From assembly GCA_905215555.1 (NCBI GenBank), contig CAJMQU010000071.1, positions 1 to 15,842 of the forward strand: a stretch of 15,842 nucleotides of DNA, written 5' to 3'. This document shows, piece by piece, positions 6,302-12,863 of the stretch. Origin of the DNA: an uncultured bacterium (GTDB lineage: Bacteria; Bacteroidota; Bacteroidia; Bacteroidales; Bacteroidaceae). Every line of letters begins with the position of its first letter. Within the stretch, counting starts at the first letter, position 1. Under the pieces are notes generated by a model that made no database searches, was not told the origin of the DNA, and saw only the letters and a list, made by a program, of their open reading frames with translations. The position numbers were made by a program, and so were the translations under genes.

Positions 6302-8257
6302 TTATCTCTCTTTATAAGAGATTGTAAAGGTAATAGGATAACCATCCTCAGCACTATTGCTTACCATGAAGCTACCGCCAAAGTGCTCAAAGAGCAGTTG
6401 GTTGATTTTAAGGCGTATGGAGACTTTCTGGGAAGCAAAAGACGGGTCAGATAGCGGACTGTTGGTGATGTGGAATAGTAGCAATTCATTTCTTTCGTCT
6501 CTGGACAATTGTATCTTGATTTCACGGTTGGTGTCATTGGGTACGGGATAAATCAGCATACTCAACACCGCCTGATTGAAACGGTTGGCATCCATTCTGA
6601 TCATCTGATGTTCTACATCGCTTTCCAGTTTGGCTTGGATGTGTCCTTCGCTGTCTCTCCGCGCCATATATATCAGGTCGTTACAGATTTCCAGCATCTC
6701 ACAATCTAGTATCTGGAATTTCATCATTCTGGCTTCAAGGCGCGAAAGGTCGAGCACGTCATTCACTAGTTGGATAAGTTCGGTAGAATTGGCTTGGATG
6801 ATTTCAGAATATTCCAGTCTTTCCCTTTCATTCAGCCCTGTGTCGGTAGAAAGCAGTTGCGAGAAACCTACTACACTGTTCAGGGGGATACGGATGTTAT
6901 AACTCATATTTGCAAGGAAACGGCTTTTCACTTCATTAGCTTCTTCGGCAATCTCACTCAACCGGGCTACTTCCTTTTCATCTTTCTGTAACTTTTTCCT
7001 GCTGACATACATACGTCCCACAAAAACAATGAGCGCCAGCAAGGCAATCCCGATTACAACCAGAACAAAATAATGTATCTTTTCCTGTTGCTGTTCTTTT
7101 TCCAGCACTAGCTTGTCCATATTATACAGGCTTTGTATCTGTTCCATTTGTGAGTTCGATAGACTTCTGTATAATGAGTCTTTGTCATGCATCACCTTTT
7201 TATAAATGCTGATGGCTATGTCCGCCCGTCCCATATCTACCAATATATCCGCTTTCATTGCCATATATAGTATGGCATCGGGGAAAGACATCTGAAGTGT
7301 TAGGTTGATGGCATCATTCAGATATTCCAATGCTTTGCCATACTCTTTTTTTGTACGGTAATATTCTGCATAGGCTTGCAAGCGTGATACTTTATAAGGC
7401 AGGAAAGTAGTGGGCGTATAGTATTCATTCGCTTTTTGCAAATGTTCCCAGGCTTTCGGAAGGTCTCCTGTGCGGACATAGTAAAGAGCATATTGAGTTT
7501 CCATTCCCATGTATAGGGCCGAGTATGCATTCTTGAGGGTTGGTGTGGCGGCTATCAATTCTTTTATGGCTACTTGCATCTGTTCCAGTGCGGAGTACAT
7601 CTTTTCGTTTTTATGAAGGAACGAATAAGCCAGTACAGCTTTCGACAGCAAATTGATTTTATCCATCGGACTGTCTTGCGGACTCATCAGTAGGAATGCT
7701 TCCTCCAGTGCTTGTACCCCGTCTTCATAGCGTAGTGTTGCAATGTAGCTGGTCATCAGGCATAGGCGTGCCTCCCGCATTCCATTGCGGTTGTTGAGTT
7801 TCTTGGCCTTGTCATACATGATTTGCGCTTCGTGGATGGCTAGTTCTATTTGCTGATTGATGGTGTACAATTCAATCTGCAGCTTTTTAGCTTTGAAGTA
7901 GTCATTATAGTAATTGTTCTTTTCTGCTAAAGATCCCATCCTGCTCATCCAGTATGTCGCACGTTTCAAGTCTAGTTTGTTGAAAAAGTAAATGATATGC
8001 TCGTAAGTGGCAAGGCTTTGATAGCGTATGTTGCTTTGTTCCGTAGCTTCTTCCAGCAATTTGTTCTCGTAATAAAGGAATACGGGTGTTTGTTGATCCA
8101 GACGTGCAATGTCATGTAATACATCCAACCGTTCGGAATTGTGTGGCGCGGTGACATAGATGCGCAGCAGACTGTCTTTAACAGTACTGCTTTGGACGTT
8201 GGCTGAGAGGCAACCGAGGCATATAATCAGACATATCGTAACAAAGTGCTTCATCAT
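6302..8257 (-). CDS. TPR sensor histidine-kinase-like protein, catalytic residues lost (pseudokinase)
   Basis: This 651-residue protein has the layout of the kinase gene just upstream: a signal peptide (1 to about 22), a helical TPR-like periplasmic domain (about 40-380), one membrane helix (396-418), a HisKA-like dimerisation helix pair (about 430-510) and a remnant ATPase domain (about 520-651). The HisKA helix reads NMSYNIRIPLN (450-460), with Y453 where the phospho-accepting His belongs. The N-box Asn aligns with Y570. The glycine box after the fifth strand is replaced by HITNSPLSDP (596-605), and the segment carrying the F box and GxGLGL is deleted, so the chain runs straight to LLFEHFGGSF. 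ATP binding and autophosphorylation therefore look impossible. The frame is intact over 1.9 kb, so it is not obviously a decaying gene. Its ATG overlaps the upstream kinase stop by four bases (ATGA), implying translational coupling. It may act as a partner or regulator of that kinase; this is inference. Confidence 0.85.
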   Translation of the reverse strand: MMKHFVTICLIICLGCLSANVQSSTVKDSLLRIYVTAPHNSERLDVLHDIARLDQQTPVFLYYENKLLEEATEQSNIRYQSLATYEHIIYFFNKLDLKRATYWMSRMGSLAEKNNYYNDYFKAKKLQIELYTINQQIELAIHEAQIMYDKAKKLNNRNGMREARLCLMTSYIATLRYEDGVQALEEAFLLMSPQDSPMDKINLLSKAVLAYSFLHKNEKMYSALEQMQVAIKELIAATPTLKNAYSALYMGMETQYALYYVRTGDLPKAWEHLQKANEYYTPTTFLPYKVSRLQAYAEYYRTKKEYGKALEYLNDAINLTLQMSFPDAILYMAMKADILVDMGRADIAISIYKKVMHDKDSLYRSLSNSQMEQIQSLYNMDKLVLEKEQQQEKIHYFVLVVIGIALLALIVFVGRMYVSRKKLQKDEKEVARLSEIAEEANEVKSRFLANMSYNIRIPLNSVVGFSQLLSTDTGLNERERLEYSEIIQANSTELIQLVNDVLDLSRLEARMMKFQILDCEMLEICNDLIYMARRDSEGHIQAKLESDVEHQMIRMDANRFNQAVLSMLIYPVPNDTNREIKIQLSRDERNELLLFHITNSPLSDPSFASQKVSIRLKINQLLFEHFGGSFMVSNSAEDGYPITFTISYKER

Positions 8258-10131
8258 GAACGGTCCTCCTTCTTTTGCTTGCTTCGTATCTGGCTGATGG
8301 GGTGGGCGAACATAAAGCGAGAGCCTTCCGTGTAGTCCGGGTCAATCCATATTCTGCCCCCTATGTGTTCTATGATTAGCTGGCAGATGGATAAACCGAG
8401 ACCGCTTCCCTGTGTATTCTCATCCAGTTTCTCAAATCGTTGGAATATATTCGCTTGTTTTTCTTTCGGGATACCGCAGCCGGTATCGGTGACGGAGAAC
8501 AAAGCAGTCTCTTCCGATTCTTTCTCAAGTCTAAGTGTGATACTACCTTTCGGGGTAAACTTGGTCGCGTTAATCAGCAGGTTTATCAATACTTGCTGCA
8601 ACCGTGAAGCGTCTGTCTCGATGAAGAGTTCGTCCAGTGACGAATTGAACAAGAGTTCTGCCTGTGTCTGTTTAACTTTTCCTACTGTATCGGTCACATT
8701 CTTACAGATTGTTACAGCGTCATGCTTACCTAGGCAGAATTGCATCTTTCCAAATTCCAGACTCGATAAATCGATCACGTCATTAATCAATTTCAGTAAA
8801 AGTTCAGAGTTTTGCTGTATGATTTCGGTACATTGTTTACGGGTTGAATCGTCCAGTCCTTCTTCTGTCAGCAAGGACGAAAAACCGGATAAGGCGTTGA
8901 GCGGTGTCCGTATCTCATGGCTCATGTTGGACAGGAAGACACTTTTGGCACGTGTTGCATGTTCTGCATTCCACCGTGATTGTTCCAATGTTTTTTTGGA
9001 AACTATCACAATCCGTTTCTGTCTTCTTATCCAGACGGCAAGTATGGAGATGAAAGTCAGCAGACCAAGTCCGATAAAAATGCAATAGATTACCATCCTG
9101 TTCTCTTGAGCTTTATTCTCCAGCTCCAATTCGTCTATTTGGTAAGTAGCTTTTAATGAATTTATCTGGCGGATATAGCTCTTGGAAGCAAGGGTGTCGG
9201 CGACGGCGTATAATTCCCGATAGATTTTGCATGCTTCGTTAAAATCTCCCAGTAACTTGTACAGGTAGATTTTCTCTGCGCAAATCCAGCGATATTCCAG
9301 AGAACGCTTATTGCTGGATACCACTCCCAATAGTTTATTGTAAAGTGCCAGAGCTTCATCCATTTTCTGCTTGTCATTATACTTGGCGGCCAATGCTCGG
9401 TAGCAGGCGGCTGTGTAGTAGTGGATGGAAAACTCATGGGCAACTTCGTGGGTGTGATTCTGGTAGATTGAATCTGCCCGTTGCAGATGTTTGAGTGCAG
9501 CGTCCTGATTGCCCGATGAAATATAATAGGTAGCATTTTCTATAAGTATAGGGACTGCAAGCGGGTGTAGCGGTTGTTGTTCTAAAAGTGGATTCAGTTT
9601 GGATACATATACCATGGCTTCATCCAACCGATTCATTTGTTGCAATAATGAGGAAATCTTCACCAGCAACCGGTATGTTTGCGGATTGTTATCGGGTAGA
9701 TGGTGCAAAGCGTCCAGATAAGAACTCAATGCTTTTTCTTGTATATAAGAAGCGGCATAAACCTGACCGATAGCTTGGTTGGCGAGAGCGATGCCGAAAG
9801 TCGATTTCATTTCTTTGGCATGTTCGTACATCAGTCGTGCACGGTCAATTGCCAGGCTGAGGTCGCCCCGTATAATGTATGCATTCACCTGCCATAACAA
9901 TATTGTGAAATAGGTTTCTTCTGTTTGGGAAGATTTCAGTGGGGGAGCCAGTTTATTACTCCATAAAATGACACTGTCTACCGGTATATTAGCATCGTAG
10001 GGTACTTCCCGAGCTATGAGTGATTGCATGGCAGCCAGATGTTTCTGGTCTGTGTTGCTGGCGTATGTTCCCGCTGCGGAGGAAAAGAACAAAAGGCCAG
10101 CCACTGCCAATGTGAAAGCAATCTTTCTCAA
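8254..10131 (-). CDS. TPR-containing membrane sensor histidine kinase
   Basis: This 625-residue protein should sense a periplasmic signal and phosphorylate a response regulator. It has a signal peptide (1 to about 24, ending GTYAS), a TPR-like helical domain (about 30-320), a coiled linker, one membrane helix (346-368), HisKA and HATPase domains. H405 lies in NMSHEIRTPLN (402-412). The ATPase shows N-box N521 in INATKFTP, the G1 box DTGCGIP (549-555), an F box around F563-F566 and the G2 box GSGLGL (575-580). All are intact. The start codon is TTG at 10131. No ATG, GTG or TTG lies upstream before the in-frame stop, and the first internal ATG (M35) would remove the signal peptide. The promoter fits a TTG start with a leader of about 22 bases. 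No receiver domain is fused and no response regulator is adjacent, so it is an orphan kinase. Signal and target are unknown. Confidence 0.92.
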   Translation of the reverse strand: MRKIAFTLAVAGLLFFSSAAGTYASNTDQKHLAAMQSLIAREVPYDANIPVDSVILWSNKLAPPLKSSQTEETYFTILLWQVNAYIIRGDLSLAIDRARLMYEHAKEMKSTFGIALANQAIGQVYAASYIQEKALSSYLDALHHLPDNNPQTYRLLVKISSLLQQMNRLDEAMVYVSKLNPLLEQQPLHPLAVPILIENATYYISSGNQDAALKHLQRADSIYQNHTHEVAHEFSIHYYTAACYRALAAKYNDKQKMDEALALYNKLLGVVSSNKRSLEYRWICAEKIYLYKLLGDFNEACKIYRELYAVADTLASKSYIRQINSLKATYQIDELELENKAQENRMVIYCIFIGLGLLTFISILAVWIRRQKRIVIVSKKTLEQSRWNAEHATRAKSVFLSNMSHEIRTPLNALSGFSSLLTEEGLDDSTRKQCTEIIQQNSELLLKLINDVIDLSSLEFGKMQFCLGKHDAVTICKNVTDTVGKVKQTQAELLFNSSLDELFIETDASRLQQVLINLLINATKFTPKGSITLRLEKESEETALFSVTDTGCGIPKEKQANIFQRFEKLDENTQGSGLGLSICQLIIEHIGGRIWIDPDYTEGSRFMFAHPISQIRSKQKKEDRS

Positions 10132-10159
10132 AGTAAAAGATATTCTATTAGTTTCTCCG

Positions 10160-10189
10160 CAAATGTAATGATAAAACTAAAAAAACAAA
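10160..10189 (-). promoter_or_regulatory. Promoter of the kinase/pseudokinase pair
   Basis: On the minus strand TTTG (10186-10189) is followed after 18 bases by TACATTTG (10160-10167), a perfect -7 box with near-ideal spacing. A start near 10153 puts the TTG codon at 10131 about 22 bases into the transcript. It lies in the 90-base gap after dnaX, so the two kinase genes can be expressed independently of dnaX. A second TAnnTTTG (TAATTTTG, 10186-10193) overlaps the -33 box and has no -33 of its own. Confidence 0.65.
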
Positions 10190-10221
10190 ATTATTTGTTG
10201 AATAAATGTTTTATTTAGTTG

Positions 10222-12072
10222 TCAATAGAGCTCAAGTCCGAACTCGTCCTTTAGCTGCAACAGTGCATTATTCTTTTGTGCCATCAACTGGAATTTCTCT
10301 ACGCGGCTGTAGGCACGTACCTTTTCAGTGGGGGCGCTGACGCGGACAGTCATGGTGGCTTTACTGTTTTTAAGCCGTTTGCGCAAGTAGCCTTGCAAGG
10401 TAGGGATCAAGTCGGTAAATTCTTTGGCTGCAATGTCATTCTCGACCACGGCTTCGAAAGTGACGGCATCCAGCATTGCCAGGCGGATAACCTGCATACG
10501 TTTGGCGAGGGCAGTCTGTTCCTGAGGCAGACGTCCGGCATATTCCTGCCAGTAATAGTTCACATCTTTTTCATTGAAGATAAAATCTTCTTCGGGCTGC
10601 GCATTTTGTTGGGGGGCGGTGGTTTCAGAAGTTTGCTTTTGGTCTTCATCAATTCGCGGATGCTTAATGGAGATCCCCAAACCGGACATCTTCATAACCG
10701 GTATCTTCTTTTCCTCTTTTCCTTGTGCCATCAGCACAGCGGTGGGAGTGGGGCGTGTGGCAGCCTGTGAGCCTAAAGACTGCTGGGATTGCTGTGATGC
10801 AGCGGCGGCCTGGGCTGTGGCTTGCTGTGCGGGCTGCGGTTGAGTCGGAACGGCATTCGTTGTTGCTTGCGGTTGGGGCATAGTAGATACGACCTGTGGC
10901 TGCTGGGCGGCGGCAGGCTGCGAGAATATGGGTTTTATAGATATTTTTGGGCTACGCCCACCACTGGCATCGTCCCCCTCGGCGGTAAGCTGGGCAACCT
11001 GTATCAAGGTCAGTTCCACCAGTAATCGCTTGTTCTTGCTGGCGCGGTAGTTTAGGTCACAGTCGTTGCAAAGCTTCATGGCTCGGTAGAGGAAAGGCAG
11101 AGGACACTTCTGTGCCTGCACCTGATAGCGTTCGCGGATGCTGGCGCCCACTTCGAGCAATGCCAGTGTGGCAGGGTCTTTACTTACCAGCAGGTCGCGG
11201 AAATGTGAAGACAATCCTGTTACGAAATGGCTGGCATCAAATCCCTTGTTCAGCACATCGTTCAGCAATAGCAGGGCGTCACCGACCTGATTTGCCAGAA
11301 AGTGGTCTGTCAACCGGAAATAATATTCGTAATCCAGTACATTCAGGTTTTCGATTACACTTTTGTAGCTGATGTGTCCGCCGGTGAAGCTGACTACCTG
11401 GTCGAAGATAGACAAGGCATCGCGCATACCGCCGTCGGCTTTCAGTGCGATAACGTTCAGCGCTTCCGGTTCGGCAGTAATCCCTTCTTTCGAGGCAACG
11501 TAAGCCAGGTGGGCCACGGTGTCATCCACATTGATGCGGTTGAAGTCGTATATCTGGCAGCGTGAAAGAATGGTTGGCAGAATCTTGTGCTTCTCCGTTG
11601 TGGCCAGGATGAAGATGGCATGGCGGGGAGGCTCTTCCAGTGTTTTGAGGAAAGCGTTGAATGCGGATGCCGACAACATATGTACCTCGTCAATGATGTA
11701 TACCTTGTATTTCCCTATTTGGGGTGGGATGCGCACTTGTTCCACCAGTTGGCGGATGTCATCCACTGAGTTGTTGGATGCGGCATCCAGTTCATGGATA
11801 TTGTATGACCGTTGCTCATTGAAAGCTGTACACGACTCACATTGATTACAGGCTTCTCCGTCTGCAGTAGGACTCATACAGTTGATGGTCTTGGCGAAGA
11901 TACGGGCACACGTGGTTTTTCCTACGCCACGAGGTCCGCAGAACAGGTAGGCATGTGCCAGTTTGCCGGTAGCAATGGCATTCTTCAGCGTAGTGGTCAG
12001 GGCACGTTGTCCCACTACCGACTCAAAGGTGGTAGGGCGGTATTTTCGTGCTGATACGATATAGTTTTCCAT
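10222..12072 (-). CDS. dnaX: DNA polymerase III subunit gamma/tau
   Basis: DnaX is the ATPase of the clamp loader and links it to the replicative polymerase. In 616 residues the AAA+ domain shows Walker A GPRGVGKT (46-53), zinc-binding cysteines C65, C75, C78 and C81, Walker B IIDEVHML (126-133), sensor 1 around ILATTE (155-160) and the SRC arginine-finger motif (170-172). The lid and collar follow to about 370. A low-complexity linker rich in Gln, Ala, Pro and Thr (about 384-450) then leads to a C-terminal tau-like region (about 500-616). I see no A-AAA-AAG slippery heptamer, so E. coli-style frameshifting to a short gamma form is not evident. The ATG at 12072 is followed immediately by the conserved YIVSARKYRP start. 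It is divergent from the DivIC-like gene and has its own -7 box. Confidence 0.97.
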   Translation of the reverse strand: MENYIVSARKYRPTTFESVVGQRALTTTLKNAIATGKLAHAYLFCGPRGVGKTTCARIFAKTINCMSPTADGEACNQCESCTAFNEQRSYNIHELDAASNNSVDDIRQLVEQVRIPPQIGKYKVYIIDEVHMLSASAFNAFLKTLEEPPRHAIFILATTEKHKILPTILSRCQIYDFNRINVDDTVAHLAYVASKEGITAEPEALNVIALKADGGMRDALSIFDQVVSFTGGHISYKSVIENLNVLDYEYYFRLTDHFLANQVGDALLLLNDVLNKGFDASHFVTGLSSHFRDLLVSKDPATLALLEVGASIRERYQVQAQKCPLPFLYRAMKLCNDCDLNYRASKNKRLLVELTLIQVAQLTAEGDDASGGRSPKISIKPIFSQPAAAQQPQVVSTMPQPQATTNAVPTQPQPAQQATAQAAAASQQSQQSLGSQAATRPTPTAVLMAQGKEEKKIPVMKMSGLGISIKHPRIDEDQKQTSETTAPQQNAQPEEDFIFNEKDVNYYWQEYAGRLPQEQTALAKRMQVIRLAMLDAVTFEAVVENDIAAKEFTDLIPTLQGYLRKRLKNSKATMTVRVSAPTEKVRAYSRVEKFQLMAQKNNALLQLKDEFGLELY

Positions 12073-12105
12073 GATTCGGGATATTCTTGTCCGTTACAAT
12101 TTGTG

Positions 12106-12113
12106 CAAATGTA
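12106..12113 (-). promoter_or_regulatory. -7 box of the dnaX promoter
   Basis: TACATTTG on the minus strand is a perfect TAnnTTTG and sits 33 bases before the dnaX ATG. The expected -33 position (about 12132-12137) reads ACTG rather than TTTG, so the upstream element is weak. The nine-base T-run including TTTTG lies between the two elements. Confidence 0.5.
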
Positions 12114-12146
12114 CACAAAAAAAAGGAATTTCTCAGTTATTCCTCT

Positions 12147-12154
12147 TATCTTTG
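12147..12154 (+). promoter_or_regulatory. -7 box of the divIC-like operon
   Basis: TATCTTTG on the plus strand is a perfect TAnnTTTG, the same variant as in the tRNA promoter. No TTTG lies 19-21 bases upstream. The predicted start near 12161 gives a leader of about 60 bases. It is back to back with the dnaX box, 33 bases apart. Confidence 0.5.
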
Positions 12155-12158
12155 TGGG

Positions 12159-12211
12159 CGGAGAATCTGTCTCCGGCTTCTTTTAAATTATTAATTCTTT
12201 AATTATTAATT
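12159..12211 (+). other. Leader of the divIC-like operon: small hairpin and AT-rich direct repeat
   Basis: A six-base-pair hairpin (CGGAGA, 12159-12164, with TCTCCG, 12170-12175) closes a five-base loop at the predicted transcript start. It is followed by an almost pure A/T stretch with an 11-base direct repeat, AATTATTAATT (12186-12196 and 12201-12211). A hairpin plus an unstructured AU-rich leader could affect stability or translation; this is inference. Confidence 0.35.
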
Positions 12212-12220
12212 TGTTTATCA

Positions 12221-12529
12221 ATGGATAAATTAACGACGCTTTGGATATTTGTCTGCAAGCGTAAATACCTGATTACGTTTGTAGCGTTTGTAGTGATTGT
12301 CGGCTTTTTGGACGAAAACAGCATTGTGCGCCGTATGGGGTATGCAAATGAGATCAGCCGCCTGAATTCTGAAATCGAGAAATACCGGGCGGAGTATGAA
12401 GACAATACGGAGCGGCTGAACGAACTGGCTGTGGACTCGGGTGCCATTGAGCGTATTGCACGCGAAAAATACCTGATGAAGAAACCGAATGAAGATATTT
12501 ACGTATTTGAAGGAGACCTCGAAGAATGA
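12221..12529 (+). CDS. Septum-formation initiator, DivIC/FtsB family
   Basis: This 102-residue bitopic membrane protein belongs to the divisome scaffold family that pairs with FtsL and FtsQ/DivIB. It has a short cytoplasmic N-terminus, one membrane helix (about 16-30), a periplasmic coiled coil (about 38-70) and the conserved C-terminal block AIERIAREKYLMKKPNEDIY (75-94). The last block is the best single marker of the family. Length is standard. The ATG at 12221 is the natural start, with the helix correctly placed. Its stop overlaps the ATG of the next gene by four bases, so the two are probably translated as a coupled pair. The usual E. coli neighbours (ispD) are absent; here the divergent neighbour is dnaX. 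Confidence 0.92.
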   Translation: MDKLTTLWIFVCKRKYLITFVAFVVIVGFLDENSIVRRMGYANEISRLNSEIEKYRAEYEDNTERLNELAVDSGAIERIAREKYLMKKPNEDIYVFEGDLEE

Positions 12530-12861
12530 AATCCCTGATACCTGCTTTGTTTGCTGTAGGCGCTGTAATGGCGCTGTTTGGTGCTGCCGTGTACATCACC
12601 GGTTGGGAACTTGCACCTTATATATATACAGTTGGAGCTACTATGGTGGCGCTGGCTCAGATCAATTCCCCTTCTAAAAGTAGCAAGTCCACAGTGAAGC
12701 GTCTCCGCCGTCAACAGATTTTCGGTGCACTGCTGCTGGTGCTGACGGGTGCATTTATGCTTTTCACTCATGGCAATGAGTGGATTGTATGCCTGACGGT
12801 TGCGGCAGTGTTGGAGTTGTATACGTCGATTCGTATTCCGCAGGAGGAAGCGGAAGAGTAA
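12526..12861 (+). CDS. Conserved four-helix inner-membrane protein of unknown function
   Basis: This 111-residue hydrophobic protein has four predicted membrane helices (about 4-25, 29-46, 65-81 and 86-101). A short basic cytoplasmic loop, STVKRLRRQQ (55-64), lies between the second and third, and the tail is acidic (PQEEAEE). I recognise no catalytic motif. It starts with an ATGA overlap on the DivIC-like gene, so it should be made with that protein, which hints at a cell-envelope or division-related role but does not prove one. The stop lies two bases from that of the convergent patatin gene. The positive-inside rule places the basic loop, and hence both termini, in the cytoplasm. Confidence 0.8.
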   Translation: MKSLIPALFAVGAVMALFGAAVYITGWELAPYIYTVGATMVALAQINSPSKSSKSTVKRLRRQQIFGALLLVLTGAFMLFTHGNEWIVCLTVAAVLELYTSIRIPQEEAEE

Positions 12862-12863
12862 TT

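Noticed and set aside
6305..6322. Hairpin TCTCTT-TAT-AAGAGA as a terminator for the convergent genes
   Set aside because: The stem is only six A/U-rich pairs, it has no T-tract on either strand, and it lies inside the end of the pseudokinase coding sequence.
6302..8257. The kinase-like gene as a plain pseudogene
   Set aside because: The reading frame is complete with signal peptide, sensor domain and membrane helix intact, and it is coupled to the upstream gene; only catalytic residues are lost.
8363..9088. 241-codon open frame on the plus strand
   Set aside because: It lies entirely antisense to the histidine-kinase catalytic domains, is Ser/Cys-rich and matches no family; the minus-strand frame has all kinase motifs.
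10276..10770. 164-codon open frame on the plus strand
   Set aside because: It is antisense to the C-terminal part of dnaX, with the composition of a shadow frame.
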